Source: Leptospira ainazelensis
Lineage (GTDB): Bacteria; Spirochaetota; Leptospiria; Leptospirales; Leptospiraceae
Length of the DNA: 64,000 nucleotides
Direction of reading: 5' to 3'
Assembly: GCF_016918785.1 (NCBI RefSeq)
Contig: NZ_JAFFPT010000009.1
Location: forward strand, 266,001 to 330,000
Below are positions 31,815-42,463 of the stretch, piece after piece (the first letter of the stretch is position 1; each line of letters begins with the position of its first letter). The position numbers were made by a program, and so were the translations under genes. The notes under the pieces were generated by a model, which was given only the letters and a program-made list of their open reading frames with translations, searched no databases and had not been told where the DNA came from.

Positions 31815-34800
31815 GCGGACAAACAACGCGTCCTTATAAATTAAAATCCAGCTTTATAGAAGCCTCCGCGGGGACGGGCAAAACTTATACGATCATGGAG
31901 ATCGTAGGCGATCTGATCCAGGAACATAAAATTCCTCTTACGAACATTCTGATTCTTACTTACACCGAAAAGGCCGCCGGCGAATTGAAGGAACGGCTTC
32001 GAAAAAAATTGCTCCAGTCCGATCTTACCAAAGAAGCAAGGGAGCTCGACCAAGTTACGATTTCAACTATACACGGATTTTGTAATATGATTCTCCAGGA
32101 ATATCCGGTGGAGACGGAATCTCCTTCCAATTGGATCCTAACCGAAGCAAAAGAAAGACTAAAAGCGGCGATGTATCGGCTTCAACACGAAGAATGGAAG
32201 AACTATGTGAATCCGAACGAATTGGAATCCTTACTTTCAGAATCCGATTTTTTGGAAAACAGAGACCGGATTCTTTCCGCCGGGGCAAAACTTTTAAGCG
32301 GAAAAAAATATCCGTATAACAACGATTCTACGCCTTTCTCCCCGGAAAACTTTCTTCAGAAGACCGCGCTGATTGCAAAAAAAATGGTGGAAGAAGAATT
32401 CAAGGACGGGGAATGGATGAGTTACGATCAGATGATTCTGAAAACGAGAGATTCTCTGAAAAATCCGTTTCTAAAAAAAGCGCTTCAGAACAGATATCAA
32501 ATCGGAATTTTGGACGAGTTCCAGGATACGGACGCCGTACAATACGAAATTTTTTCACGGTTATTTTTGGATCCGAGCCCGCAAGATTCGCAAAGAGCTT
32601 TATATCTCATCGGAGATCCGAAACAATCGATCTACGGTTTCCGTGGCGCCGACATCGGAACTTATTTGCGCGCAAAAAAAGAACTCAAAACGATTCAAGC
32701 CGAGGAAATCCCGCTCGACGTAAACTATCGATCCGTTCCGGAACTCATACAAGGTTATAACGAAATCTTCGGAGGTAAAACCGGAGATCCAAGTTTTTTC
32801 CCGATCATAGAAAAAGGATTCGAATCACAACCGATTCTTTACTCGAACGTAAAACATCCCGAAAAAGACGATAAGGTCCGCCTCAGCCCTCGGCACAACA
32901 AAGGACCGATTCAGATCGTCCGTTTTCAAGGAAGAGAAACTTGGAAGAATGACGAGGCCAGAATCGCCTGGGGACAATTTATCTCGGAAGAGATTTTAAA
33001 ACTCGTTTCTTCCGAAAATTCTTTTTCTTACGAAACCTACGATGAACGTTCGAAAACGTTTCAGGAAAAAAGAATAAACTTTAAAGAGATCGCGATCCTA
33101 GTCAAAAGTAAAGCCGAAGGGAAGCTCGTCGAACAGGCGTTAAAGCTTCGAGCGATTCCATGTTCGTTTTACAAACAGGAAGGAATCTATCAATCGCCCG
33201 AATCGATTCAAATACGCAATATATTGGAATGTCTTCTTGATCCGAATAAACCGTCTTCGTATCGAAAACTGCTTTTAGGAGATTTGTTTCAGGTCCATCC
33301 GAATCATCTTCCTTACTTCGACGAACATTCCATCGATTCCTATGAAAAATCGATCCTTGACCGTTGGAAAGTATTGGCGATGGAACGGAAGTTTGCGGAA
33401 CTCTTTCGCTCCATCGAAGAGGATAGTAGGATCTTTCTGACAGAAGAAAAGACCGACATCGCGTGGGAAAGAAAAAGAACCAACTATAGACAGATCTTTC
33501 GCAAACTTCTTCAATTTCAAATCGCCAATCAGGCGGGATTGGAGGAAGTATTAGAAGAATTGAAACAACTTCAATCCGAAAAAAGAAACGAAGAGGAATT
33601 GCCCCTTTTCGAAAAAGAAACCGAAAAGGACGCGGTTCAAATCCTAACCTTACACGCATCCAAAGGTTTGGAATGGTCCGTCGTATTCTTATTCAATCTT
33701 TCCGGAAATTTCACGCCGGAAGTGTACGATTATCCTTTTGTGGATTCCGAAAACGATCGAACTTGGAAGTTGAGTCTTTGGGATAACGAAGAAGAAGGAA
33801 AAATTAGCAAAGAAGAATATTCTAATCAAAACCTAAACGAAAACAAACGACTGCTCTACGTCGGCATTACGCGGCCCAAGGTCAGATTGTATCTTCCTTT
33901 TTTCACGCCGCTTAACAATTGGAAGACGAGGGATTCCGCCTATTTCAAAATTCTTTATCCGAGACTCCAAGCGATTTTGGAAAACGAACCCGATCAAAGA
34001 TTTTTTCAATCGCTCTCGTGGACTCCGCGATCTCCCGATAGTATGGATCAAAACATTCTTACGGAAACCCTATCGCCGGAAGTTATTTTTACTCCCTTAG
34101 TTCTGCAGGAATCCTATTCTCCAAAGACCGTCTGGATCCACAGTTATTCCTCTTTAAAGTCAAAGGCGAATGTCGCGTTAGACGAACAGCCTTTGTCCGT
34201 TTTAGAAGGGAAGAGTCTTTTTAAATCCGACGAAATCGAAGATTCTCCCTTGGAAACGGAAGACACACTTCCGTCTTCCGCAGCTACGGGCTCTTTTTTA
34301 CATCTTCTTTTGGAAGAATTAGACTTTTCCCTTTTTGAAACCGAGACTTCGAAAGAACCTCTAAAAAACGATCGTGTCGTTTCTAGAATGGACTTTCATC
34401 TGGATTATTTTCAACTTTCGAAAACAAAACAGAAAGATACCGAGTTGGAAAAAGAACTCTATAAAAGAAGGGCCTGCGAAATTCTCTGGAACTCACTAAA
34501 CGCGAAAATCACCTCTTGCAATCGGACTTCGTTTCGTCTGTTGGACATTCCGAATGAGAAAAGAATTTCAGAGATGGATTTTCACTTGGACTTGGATCCG
34601 CAACGGAGCGGTCCGGGAAATTATTTAAAGGGTTCCATCGACCTTGTTTTTGAATTTGAAAATCGATTTTATCTCGCTGACTACAAATCCAACCTTCTTG
34701 ACGACTATTCTTTGTCCTCATTAAAAAGGAGCATCGAAAGTCCGGAAAGCAGATACGATCTGCAAAGGGATATCTATGCGATGATTCTTTTCGAATATCT

Positions 34801-34990
34801 AAAAAGTCTTTTCGGAGAAAAGGAAGCGTTTCAAAAACTCGGCGGAGTCTTTTACTTTTATCTCAGAGGAATGAAACCCGAAGAGGAAAAAGGAATTTAT
34901 TCCGACTTTGATTGGTCCTTGAAAAGATTAAACGAAATCAAGGACAACGTTTTCCTTTTGACGAATCAGAATTGGGAGGACTTTCTATGA
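31811..34990 (+). CDS. recB: exodeoxyribonuclease V subunit beta (helicase-nuclease)
   Basis: 1059 residues from the ATG at 31811 (ATGA overlap with recC). UvrD-type SF1 motifs run in order: IEASAGTGKTYTIMEI, YTEKAAGELKERL, LDEFQDTDAVQYEIF, IGDPKQSIYGFRGAD, LHASKGLEW and LYVGITRPKVRLYL. The C-terminal nuclease shows GSFLHLLLEEL, then GSIDLVFEF and LADYKSN, that is the GxxxH, D and YK elements of the RecB-family active site. It forms RecBCD with its neighbours for double-strand break repair and foreign DNA degradation. Confidence 0.92.
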
Positions 34991-36849
34991 TGGAAGAATC
35001 CTTCTCGTCCTGGACTACAAAGTTAAAGGAAGATATCCTTCTTCTTACGGAACTGGAATCCAAAAAGAAAACGGACACGAAACGTTCCGAAGAAAACTCG
35101 ACGGTTTTATTAGAAATATTGAATGAACTATGGAAAGCCGGAGAAGACGGAAATTTATGCGTTCCGATCCGAAAAGAATGGAAGGATTTTCTCAAAACAA
35201 AACCTCCCGCTTTGGTCGTTGAAAAAATCGGGAACGCCGAATGGCTTTTTTTCGAAAAGACGTTCCGAACCAAAACCGAACTCGAAATTCTTCTTCAAGA
35301 AATCATAAGAGAAAACATCCAACTCAAACCCGATTTAGGGAAGGCGGAACAAATTCTCAAAAATCTAGAATCCAAAAGTTTCCCTCTCAAAAAAGGTCAG
35401 GTCCGATCTATCATCTCCTGTCTTTCCTCTTCGTTTCAAATCATAAGCGGCGGTCCGGGAACCGGAAAAACGACCGTGGTCGCATTCTTATTAGAAATTC
35501 TGAATAAACTCGGAGAACTTCCAGCTCCGGAAGAGATAGCGCTCGTCGCGCCGACCGGAAGAGCCGCCCAAAGATTAACGGAGTCCCTTCAGGAAAATCT
35601 CAAAAAAATTTCCATCTCGGAACACAATACGTTTCTGAGAGGGCAAACGATTCACGGTCTTCTTTCCTACAAACCGTCGTTAGGCGGATTCTATTACAAT
35701 CGGGAACGCTATCTTCCCCACCGATTGATTATCGTCGACGAAGTTTCGATGGTGGATTTGAATCTGATGCTCTCCTTGTTTCAGGCATTACCGAAAAAAT
35801 CTTCGTTCCGTCTGATTCTCATAGGAGATCCGAATCAGCTTCCTTCGGTGGAAAAGGGCGCCGTGTTAAGCGACTTCCTCGCTGTATTAGAATCCGAAAA
35901 AGGGACTTACGTTTCCAAACTCGAAGAAAGCAATCGCCAGAAGAAAAACTCCCGGGGAGAAGTTTCTAAAATCGTCACACTCGCGGAGGAAATTCTAAAG
36001 TATGTTCCTGAAAATTTGAATCTTGGAACAAAAATCGACGAGACGTTTCCGAAAACTAAGAACATTGGAGACGATATTGTTTACGAAAGTCAGGTCGTCT
36101 GGTTGCAAAATCCTTCCAAAGCGGATCCGAATGTTTTATCTAGAGACGAAGTAGTTGGACAACTCTGGGAAAAAATTTTTTTACCGCAAATCACGCGAAT
36201 TGCACTTTGGAAAATCGAGGACGGGACCGAATTGACGGACATCGATTTTATCGGAAAGTTTCAAAAAGAGCTCGGAAGATTCCGTTGTCTTACGGTCTTT
36301 CGAAACGGATATTGGGGTGTGGAATCGATTCAATCTAAGATTATGAATCTTGCGGCGCAGGATCTTTACGGAAGAATTACGTCCTCCGCTTCTCAAATTT
36401 TTTTTCCTAAAAGACTCGCAAAACGTCTCTACTTCGTCGGACTCCCCATTCTGATTACACAAAACGACAAGAGTCGAAAATTATTCAACGGCGATATCGG
36501 AATCGTTCTCAGGATGGGAGACACGGGAGAATTGAGAGCGGTTTTTCCGATCGACAATCGACTTTATCCTTTCGCATTGGACACACTTCCGGAACACGAG
36601 CCCGCGTTCGTAATGAGCATTCACAAAAGCCAAGGCTCAGAATATGAGACAATTCTAATTTACCTTCCAGACAGCGCAGAGTCTGCGGAATCCAATTCTC
36701 ATAAATTGCTCACTCGCCAGGTTCTTTATACCGGACTTACGCGGGCAAAAAATCAAGTCGTCCTTGCGGGAAATCCGCTGACATGGGAACTCGGAATTGA
36801 AAACTCTCAAAAAAGAAACACCGGATTTCGTGTGAATCAAAATCGATAG
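34987..36849 (+). CDS. recD: exodeoxyribonuclease V subunit alpha
   Basis: 620 residues from the ATG at 34987, which overlaps the recB stop (ATGA). Walker A IISGGPGTGKTTVVAF near residue 154, VDEVSMVDL near 250, LIGDPNQLPSV near 278 and the C-terminal FVMSIHKSQGSEY and LLTRQVLYTGLTRAK give a complete SF1B helicase of the RecD type. It is the third gene of the recC-recB-recD operon. Confidence 0.92.
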   Translation: MMEESFSSWTTKLKEDILLLTELESKKKTDTKRSEENSTVLLEILNELWKAGEDGNLCVPIRKEWKDFLKTKPPALVVEKIGNAEWLFFEKTFRTKTELEILLQEIIRENIQLKPDLGKAEQILKNLESKSFPLKKGQVRSIISCLSSSFQIISGGPGTGKTTVVAFLLEILNKLGELPAPEEIALVAPTGRAAQRLTESLQENLKKISISEHNTFLRGQTIHGLLSYKPSLGGFYYNRERYLPHRLIIVDEVSMVDLNLMLSLFQALPKKSSFRLILIGDPNQLPSVEKGAVLSDFLAVLESEKGTYVSKLEESNRQKKNSRGEVSKIVTLAEEILKYVPENLNLGTKIDETFPKTKNIGDDIVYESQVVWLQNPSKADPNVLSRDEVVGQLWEKIFLPQITRIALWKIEDGTELTDIDFIGKFQKELGRFRCLTVFRNGYWGVESIQSKIMNLAAQDLYGRITSSASQIFFPKRLAKRLYFVGLPILITQNDKSRKLFNGDIGIVLRMGDTGELRAVFPIDNRLYPFALDTLPEHEPAFVMSIHKSQGSEYETILIYLPDSAESAESNSHKLLTRQVLYTGLTRAKNQVVLAGNPLTWELGIENSQKRNTGFRVNQNR

Positions 36850-36941
36850 ATTTTTTTATATGAAGGATTCGATTACAAGAAAATAGATTTCTTTTATAAA
36901 AGGATTGCGAATTCCCCCTTTTTATATTATGAAGGAGCGTC

Positions 36942-39314
36942 ATGAATCGGCGCTTTGGTAGAAAGATTCCACATTTTGTTTTTTGGATTTCCATTTTTGG
37001 ATGGATTCTTTTTCACGCCCATTGCAAACCGATCGCGGACTCCAACCCGAAAGCAAATAAAGGGGTTTTGATTCTTTCGAACGATCTTCCTACGGAAAAT
37101 AAAATTTTTCCATTGGAAGGGGAATGGGAATTTCAAGAAGGTTTTGAAAGAAAGCAATCCGTCGATTTTATATCGGTTCCCGGTTTTTGGGAAAACAGCG
37201 AAGTGCCCGCTTTTAAAGATAAAGCCTTCGGAGCCGCGACCTACAGACTCAAAGTAATCGGTCTGAAGCCCGGAGAATATGCGATCAAATTCCATGAAAT
37301 CCACAACGCCTATAGGGTCTTTATCAACGGAAAAATGCTCTTAGAATTCGGAAGACCTTCGCAAAATCCGGAAACCGAAGTAAGGAGAATCGGAAAACCC
37401 ATAGTTCACTTCCTCGTCGAAAACGATAAAGTCCCTCTCGAAATCATATTAGAAGTTTCGAATTGGTTTGAAGCGGTTGGAGGAATTCGAAGGACGCCCG
37501 AGCTCGGAAATTTTCAGACCGTATTGGCCATCGATAAGACAAAGAGAAAACTGGACTTTCTTACGTTCGGCGCCCTCCTCTTTTTCGGATTTTCCAGCTT
37601 CTTTTTTTATCTTTTAACAAAGGAAGAATCGTCTTCCATCTATCTTTCGCTTGTCTGTGCTACCTTGGGTTTAAGGATATTTTTTACGGAAGAACACTAT
37701 ATCTTTGAAGCCTTCCCTAACTTTCCTCCCTTGCTCGAATTCAGAATCGACCAAGGCAGTTTGTTTTTTCTTGCCGCCGTTTTTTTAAGTTATATCCGTT
37801 CCCTATTTCCGAACGAACTCAAAACATTACTCTATCGTATTTTAGTGATTCCTAATTTTCTCATGCTCGGAATTTTTTGGATGTTCCGGGGAAAAATACT
37901 GGAATCTCTTTTCGAAGCCTATCTCATCTTTATGTTTCTTCTCATCGTTGTCGTCTTTGTCGTAATGATACGGGCGGCTTTGCACAAAAGAACGGGTTCC
38001 TTCGTATTCTTAATATCCTGTCTTCTCCTTTTATTCGGCGCCTTAAACGATACTCTTTCGCGTCTGGGATTGATCCCGACTCCTTATATCGTACCTTATA
38101 CTTTTTTGTTGTTTATCGCGTTCCAATCGGTTTTAATTTCGATTCGTTATAGAAGCCTTTTAAAATTTACGGATTCTCTCAATCGGGAGCTTCAAGTTAA
38201 ATTCAGAGCCATCTCGGCTTCGATTCAGGAAGCGATTCTCGTATCGGACGTTTCCGGAAAAATTCTTTTTTGGAACGAAGGCGCCGTGAAAATTTTCGGA
38301 TGGGAAGGGGAAGAAATACTCGATTCTCCATTGGAAAGAATTCTTCCCGAAAGAATCCGAAACAAACACAAGAAGGCGTTTACAAGATTTTTTACGTCCG
38401 GAAGAAAGAACAATCCTTCTCAGACGATCGAGATGGTCGGTTTAAAAAAAGATAATACCGAATTTTCCTTAGAACTCTCTCTCACACATTGGATCCTGGA
38501 AAAAGATCGGTATATCGGGTTGATCATCCGCGACGTCACTCAGAGAAAGAATCTTGAATCGCAGAGAGACAAGGCTCTCAACCTTCTTCAATCGGACCTC
38601 CACACGGCCGAAAAATTGCAGAAGTCCATGTTCCCGAATCCTCGCACTCAAGATTGGCCTTTTGTCTGGTCGGTTTTATATCTTCCTATGGGACCGATCG
38701 GAGGCGATCTCTATGACATTCGAAAGACCAAAAACGGTTCTTGGAGATTTTTTATCGCCGACGCAACCGGACACGGAACACAAGCGGCGCTTTTGACGAT
38801 GGCGATCAAGGCCGACTATGATACGGTGGAAGAGATGGATTCGCAACCGGGAATCATATTAGAACAATTGAATCAAAAGATTCATCCTATGTTTCACAAT
38901 TTGAATTCCCTTTTTACGGCTTTTATTCTGGACTGGGATCCCAACTCGGGCAAAATTCAGTACGCTTCCGGAGGACATCCGGAACAAATCATTCTTACCG
39001 AAAACACGAAGATCACATTGCCGAAAACGGGTCCGATCCTCGGTTTGAAAGCTTCCGCGAAGTTTCAGACTCGGTCGTATCGGTTCGATTCTCCAATTCG
39101 TCTTTTTCTCTTTTCGGACGGAGCATTCGAAGTATTTGATAAGAATCTAATGCAGCTTTACGGAGAAGAGCGATTTCATTCTTATCTACACGAGAACTCG
39201 CAAACCCCGATCTCTGAAATTCTGGATTCTCATTTGAAAAGCCTTTATCTTTTTAGGGAATCTCAAGAGTTGATGGACGACCTCACTCTTCTTGCGATCA
39301 CTTTGGGGGAATGA
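36942..39314 (+). CDS. 7TM-DISM/PAS/SpoIIE serine phosphatase sensor
   Basis: 790 residues. A signal sequence (about residues 10-28) leads to a periplasmic jelly-roll-like domain with WEFQEGF and IHNAYRVFINGKMLLEFG, then seven hydrophobic helices (about 205-400), together the 7TMR-DISM layout. A PAS domain (VSGKILFWNEGAVKIFGW, near 430) and a SpoIIE/PP2C domain follow, with GGDLYDIRKT, FIADATGHGTQAAL, ASGGHPEQII, LFSDGAFEVFD and a C-terminal DDLTLLAI. An external signal probably sets phosphatase activity toward an anti-sigma antagonist. AAGGAG lies five bases before the ATG. Confidence 0.88.
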   Translation: MNRRFGRKIPHFVFWISIFGWILFHAHCKPIADSNPKANKGVLILSNDLPTENKIFPLEGEWEFQEGFERKQSVDFISVPGFWENSEVPAFKDKAFGAATYRLKVIGLKPGEYAIKFHEIHNAYRVFINGKMLLEFGRPSQNPETEVRRIGKPIVHFLVENDKVPLEIILEVSNWFEAVGGIRRTPELGNFQTVLAIDKTKRKLDFLTFGALLFFGFSSFFFYLLTKEESSSIYLSLVCATLGLRIFFTEEHYIFEAFPNFPPLLEFRIDQGSLFFLAAVFLSYIRSLFPNELKTLLYRILVIPNFLMLGIFWMFRGKILESLFEAYLIFMFLLIVVVFVVMIRAALHKRTGSFVFLISCLLLLFGALNDTLSRLGLIPTPYIVPYTFLLFIAFQSVLISIRYRSLLKFTDSLNRELQVKFRAISASIQEAILVSDVSGKILFWNEGAVKIFGWEGEEILDSPLERILPERIRNKHKKAFTRFFTSGRKNNPSQTIEMVGLKKDNTEFSLELSLTHWILEKDRYIGLIIRDVTQRKNLESQRDKALNLLQSDLHTAEKLQKSMFPNPRTQDWPFVWSVLYLPMGPIGGDLYDIRKTKNGSWRFFIADATGHGTQAALLTMAIKADYDTVEEMDSQPGIILEQLNQKIHPMFHNLNSLFTAFILDWDPNSGKIQYASGGHPEQIILTENTKITLPKTGPILGLKASAKFQTRSYRFDSPIRLFLFSDGAFEVFDKNLMQLYGEERFHSYLHENSQTPISEILDSHLKSLYLFRESQELMDDLTLLAITLGE

Positions 39315-39428
39315 ATACAAGTTCTTTCTCTGTGTGGTTTTCGAAATCCTGCTGGGCTGGAAAATAGGCTCCGCTATTTTTGGCATTCTATCCATCGCAT
39401 TTTACAAGATCAGAGAAAAATCAAAAGT

Positions 39429-40364
39429 ATGAAACGGCAATCCTCCATTGTTTCCATCAATAATCTTTCGAAGTCCTATTCGAACGGTTTTCAAGCGTTA
39501 AAAAATGTTTCTTTGGAAATTCAGGAAGGCGAAATCATCGCCTTACTTGGACCCAACGGAGCCGGTAAAACGACGCTCATTTCCATCATCTGCGGAATCG
39601 TAAATCCGAGCGACGGTTTTGTCCACGTCGCCGGGAAGGACATCCTGACCGATTTTCGATTTACACGTTCGAAGATCGGACTGGTTCCTCAAGAACTGAG
39701 CGTTCACGCTTTCGAATCCGTTTGGGCGACCGTGAGTTTCACGCGCGGTCTCTACGGAAAAGCGCCTAATCCGAGTTATATTGAAAAACTTTTAAAGTCG
39801 CTTTCCCTTTGGGATAAAAAGGACAGTACGATCATTACGCTTTCCGGCGGAATGAAACGAAGAGTTCTTATCGCCAAGGCCCTTTCTCACGAACCTTCGG
39901 TTCTTTTTTTGGACGAACCGACCGCCGGCGTCGACGTGGAACTTCGAAAAGATATGTGGAATATCGTCCGCAATCTGAGAGAAAGCGGGGTTACGATCAT
40001 TCTGACCACACATTATATCGAAGAGGCGGAGGAGATCGCGGATAGAATCGGAGTGATGAACAAGGGAGAATTGATCTTAGTAGAAGATAAGAAAATTCTA
40101 ATGCAAAAACTGGGTAAGAAGCAGATCATCCTGGATCTCAACCAAAGTTTGAAAAAGATTCCAACCACTCTGAAAACGAAAGGGTTGGAACTTTCTAAAA
40201 CCGGAAAACAACTAGTTTATACTTACGATTCGCACGCAAAACAGACAGGAATCTCCGCGCTTCTTCAAGAATTAAAAAAAGCTAAGATAGAGTTTCAGGA
40301 TCTGAATACGACTCAGAGTTCTTTGGAAGAAATTTTTGTTCAATTGGTAAAGGAGTCAGAATGA
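39429..40364 (+). CDS. ABC transporter ATP-binding protein
   Basis: 311 residues. Walker [12 protein letters not shown] near residue 38, signature [15 protein letters not shown] near 138, Walker [13 protein letters not shown] near 158 and the switch His in [14 protein letters not shown] are all present. The C-terminal extension after residue 220 is usual for ABC-2 exporters of the DrrA/NodI type. The stop overlaps the permease ATG by four bases. Confidence 0.9.
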   Translation: MKRQSSIVSINNLSKSYSNGFQALKNVSLEIQEGEIIALLGPNGAGKTTLISIICGIVNPSDGFVHVAGKDILTDFRFTRSKIGLVPQELSVHAFESVWATVSFTRGLYGKAPNPSYIEKLLKSLSLWDKKDSTIITLSGGMKRRVLIAKALSHEPSVLFLDEPTAGVDVELRKDMWNIVRNLRESGVTIILTTHYIEEAEEIADRIGVMNKGELILVEDKKILMQKLGKKQIILDLNQSLKKIPTTLKTKGLELSKTGKQLVYTYDSHAKQTGISALLQELKKAKIEFQDLNTTQSSLEEIFVQLVKESE

Positions 40365-41122
40365 ATCTTCACGCAATCAAATCCATTTATATTTTCGAAA
40401 TGTCCAGAACCTGGAGAACGTTGTTTCAAAGTATCGCTTCTCCGGTGCTTTCAACGTCGCTATATTTTATCGTTTTCGGTTCCGCAATCGGCTCTCGAAT
40501 TCAAAAAGTCGACGGAGTCGATTACGGCTCTTTTATAGTTCCGGGTCTGATCATGTTGTCCTTGTTGACGGAAAGTATATCGAATTCTTCCTTTGGAATT
40601 TATTTTCCGAAGTTTACCGGGACCATCTACGAGATTCTCGCCGCTCCGATTTCAATGGTGGAAATCGTGATCGGTTTTGTGGGAGCCGCCGCTACCAAGT
40701 CCGTCATCCTAGGCACGATCATGCTCGCAACCGCGTCTTTGTTTGTTCCTGTAAGAATCGCACATCCTTTTGTGATGATTTTTTTCCTTTTTCTTACTTC
40801 GATCTCATTTAGTCTTTTCGGTTTTATCATCGGGATTTGGGCCGATAGTTTCGAAAAACTGCAGATCATCCCGATGCTGATCATAACTCCTCTCGTTTTT
40901 CTCGGAGGAAGTTTTTATTCAGCAAGTATGCTTCCGCCCTTTTGGCAAAAGGTCACCCTTTTTAATCCGGTGCTTTATCTAGTGAGCGGGTTTCGTTGGA
41001 GCTTTTATGAAATTGCGGACGTCAGCGTCGGCGTAAGTTTAGGAATGGTTTCCGTCTTCCTGAGCGTTTGTTTGATTTTGGTTTGGTGGATTTTTAAAAC
41101 CGGATATAAGATCAAAAAATAA
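40361..41122 (+). CDS. ABC-2 type transporter permease
   Basis: 253 residues with six hydrophobic segments. The block [19 protein letters not shown] followed by [15 protein letters not shown] near residue 190-215 is the conserved ABC-2 permease region. It forms an exporter with the overlapping ATPase gene. The substrate is not predictable; family members export drugs, lipids or polysaccharides. Confidence 0.88.
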   Translation: MNLHAIKSIYIFEMSRTWRTLFQSIASPVLSTSLYFIVFGSAIGSRIQKVDGVDYGSFIVPGLIMLSLLTESISNSSFGIYFPKFTGTIYEILAAPISMVEIVIGFVGAAATKSVILGTIMLATASLFVPVRIAHPFVMIFFLFLTSISFSLFGFIIGIWADSFEKLQIIPMLIITPLVFLGGSFYSASMLPPFWQKVTLFNPVLYLVSGFRWSFYEIADVSVGVSLGMVSVFLSVCLILVWWIFKTGYKIKK

Positions 41123-41138
41123 CGTCGTAATATTCAAT

Positions 41139-41176
41139 TTTTATTACATTCCCTTTTTTACGGGAATGTAATAAAA
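41139..41176 (+). terminator. perfect 15-base-pair hairpin after the ABC exporter genes
   Basis: TTTTATTACATTCCC at 41139-41153 pairs perfectly with GGGAATGTAATAAAA at 41162-41176 around an eight-base loop. It lies 17 bases after the permease stop. The T-rich and A-rich ends of the stem could serve as a terminator in either direction. The stem resembles that at 25535-25568 (shared GAATGTAAT). Confidence 0.55.
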
Positions 41177-41278
41177 TCCTTGATAGATTTCTTCAATCTC
41201 GCTTTCCTAATCCCTCAAAAGTGAACAAAGCCGATCTTTTCACCTTTGTATCCAAGTTTCACATCAAAAGCGGGCATT

Positions 41279-42145
41279 ATGAAAACAAAGCAAACTCCGT
41301 TCTCGGGTAAAAGAGTTTTTATTTCAGGGGGTTCCACGGGAATCGGGAAAGGTCTCGCCCTTGAGTTCGCAAAAAACGGAGCCAGTATTGTCATCTCCGC
41401 AAGAAACAAAAAAAACCTCGAAGAAACCGTGAGGGAACTCAGAACAATCGGACCTCAAGACGCGATCTACGATTTTGTAGTCGCGGACGTTTCCGATATT
41501 TCACAAGTAAAAAAAGCGGCTAATAAAACCCTCCAGATTCTAAACGGATTGGATCTCCTAGTTTGTAACAGCGGTTATGCGAAAGTGGGAAAAGTAAACG
41601 ATTTGGAAGAATCCGATTTTCGAAATCTAATGGATATAAACTTTTTCGGTCACGTAAACGTGATCCGTGCGTTTCAGAATCATTTCATAAAACAAAACTC
41701 CGGCGATATCGTTTTGATTTCTTCGATGCTCGCGACATTTTCGATCTATGGTTACGGAGCCTATTCGGCGAGTAAATTTGCGATCACCGGGTTTGCACAA
41801 TCTTTACGTCAGGAAATGATGCTTCACAACGTTCGAGTGAAAATTTTTCTCCCTCCTACGACGGAGACACCGGGCCTCGTAAAAGAAAACCGGGACAAAC
41901 CGGACCTTGTGAAAGAAATCGAAATGGGTTCGGCTCTCAACGCCACCCATTCCGTAGAAAAGGTTTCCAAAGCCTTTATCTCTTGGTTTCCTAAAAGACG
42001 ATTTATCGGATACGCTACCTGGGACTCCTGGCTTCAATATTTTTTGGTGAGACATTTCCCGGAATGGACCTTACTTCTCGCCGACGGAGAATTGAGATCG
42101 GCTCAAAAAAGATTGGAACAAAGAAGAATATCGGATTTAAAATAA
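41279..42145 (+). CDS. short-chain dehydrogenase, 3-ketodihydrosphingosine-reductase-like
   Basis: 288 residues from the ATG at 41279; an upstream TTG is not credible. NAD(P)-binding GGSTGIGKGLA near residue 15, structural NSGYAKVG near 95 and catalytic SSM..YSASKFA (Ser, Tyr, Lys near 145-165) define a classical SDR. The later segment FLPPTTETPGLVKENRDKP near 190 resembles the YPPDTDTPG region of KDSR enzymes, which reduce 3-ketosphinganine. Function by homology is plausible but not proven, and no serine palmitoyltransferase gene is nearby. Confidence 0.82.
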   Translation: MKTKQTPFSGKRVFISGGSTGIGKGLALEFAKNGASIVISARNKKNLEETVRELRTIGPQDAIYDFVVADVSDISQVKKAANKTLQILNGLDLLVCNSGYAKVGKVNDLEESDFRNLMDINFFGHVNVIRAFQNHFIKQNSGDIVLISSMLATFSIYGYGAYSASKFAITGFAQSLRQEMMLHNVRVKIFLPPTTETPGLVKENRDKPDLVKEIEMGSALNATHSVEKVSKAFISWFPKRRFIGYATWDSWLQYFLVRHFPEWTLLLADGELRSAQKRLEQRRISDLK

Positions 42146-42463
42146 TCTAAATATTCTTCTTTTTGAATATAGTAGCGTAATTTTAAGATTCAGGGACTTG
42201 GAAAATTAAAAAGCGTCATCCGTTCTTTTGCGAAAGAAGAAGAAAAAAATAGAAGATAAAATTATCGGAATATAAAGAAATTAGGATTGATCGAGGAACT
42301 TTTAGGCGAAGGTTTTACTCTCAAAGCCGCCGGCAAAAAAGCGGAGAGTCGAATTGTGATCCTGAATTCCCTCTTTGAAACGGCTCAATTCAGCCAAAAA
42401 AATCAAAAACTTAGAACAAAACTCGTCTTCAAACGATCGAAAGACGAGCCCGCCTTATAAAAT
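42146..42463. other. convergent intergenic region
   Basis: 318 bases between the SDR and the monooxygenase gene. A 58-codon frame without ATG (TTG at 42287 to 42460) reads LIEELLGEGFTLKAAGKKAE and onward; it overlaps the terminator of the opposite gene and I recognise no family. It may be a worn gene remnant or chance. Confidence 0.4.
42422..42448 (-). terminator. intrinsic terminator of the flavin monooxygenase gene
   Basis: CTCGTCTT at 42422-42429 pairs perfectly with AAGACGAG at 42441-42448. On the minus strand the stem is followed by TTTTGTTC and further T-rich sequence. It begins 16 bases after the monooxygenase stop codon. Confidence 0.6.

Noticed and set aside
33102..33659. 185-codon open frame antisense to recB
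   Set aside because: It is arginine-rich with no recognisable domain and lies wholly inside the clearly conserved recB frame; open complementary frames are common in this base composition.
42287..42460. 58-codon frame starting at TTG
   Set aside because: It overlaps the intrinsic terminator of the opposite gene and has no ATG or family match.
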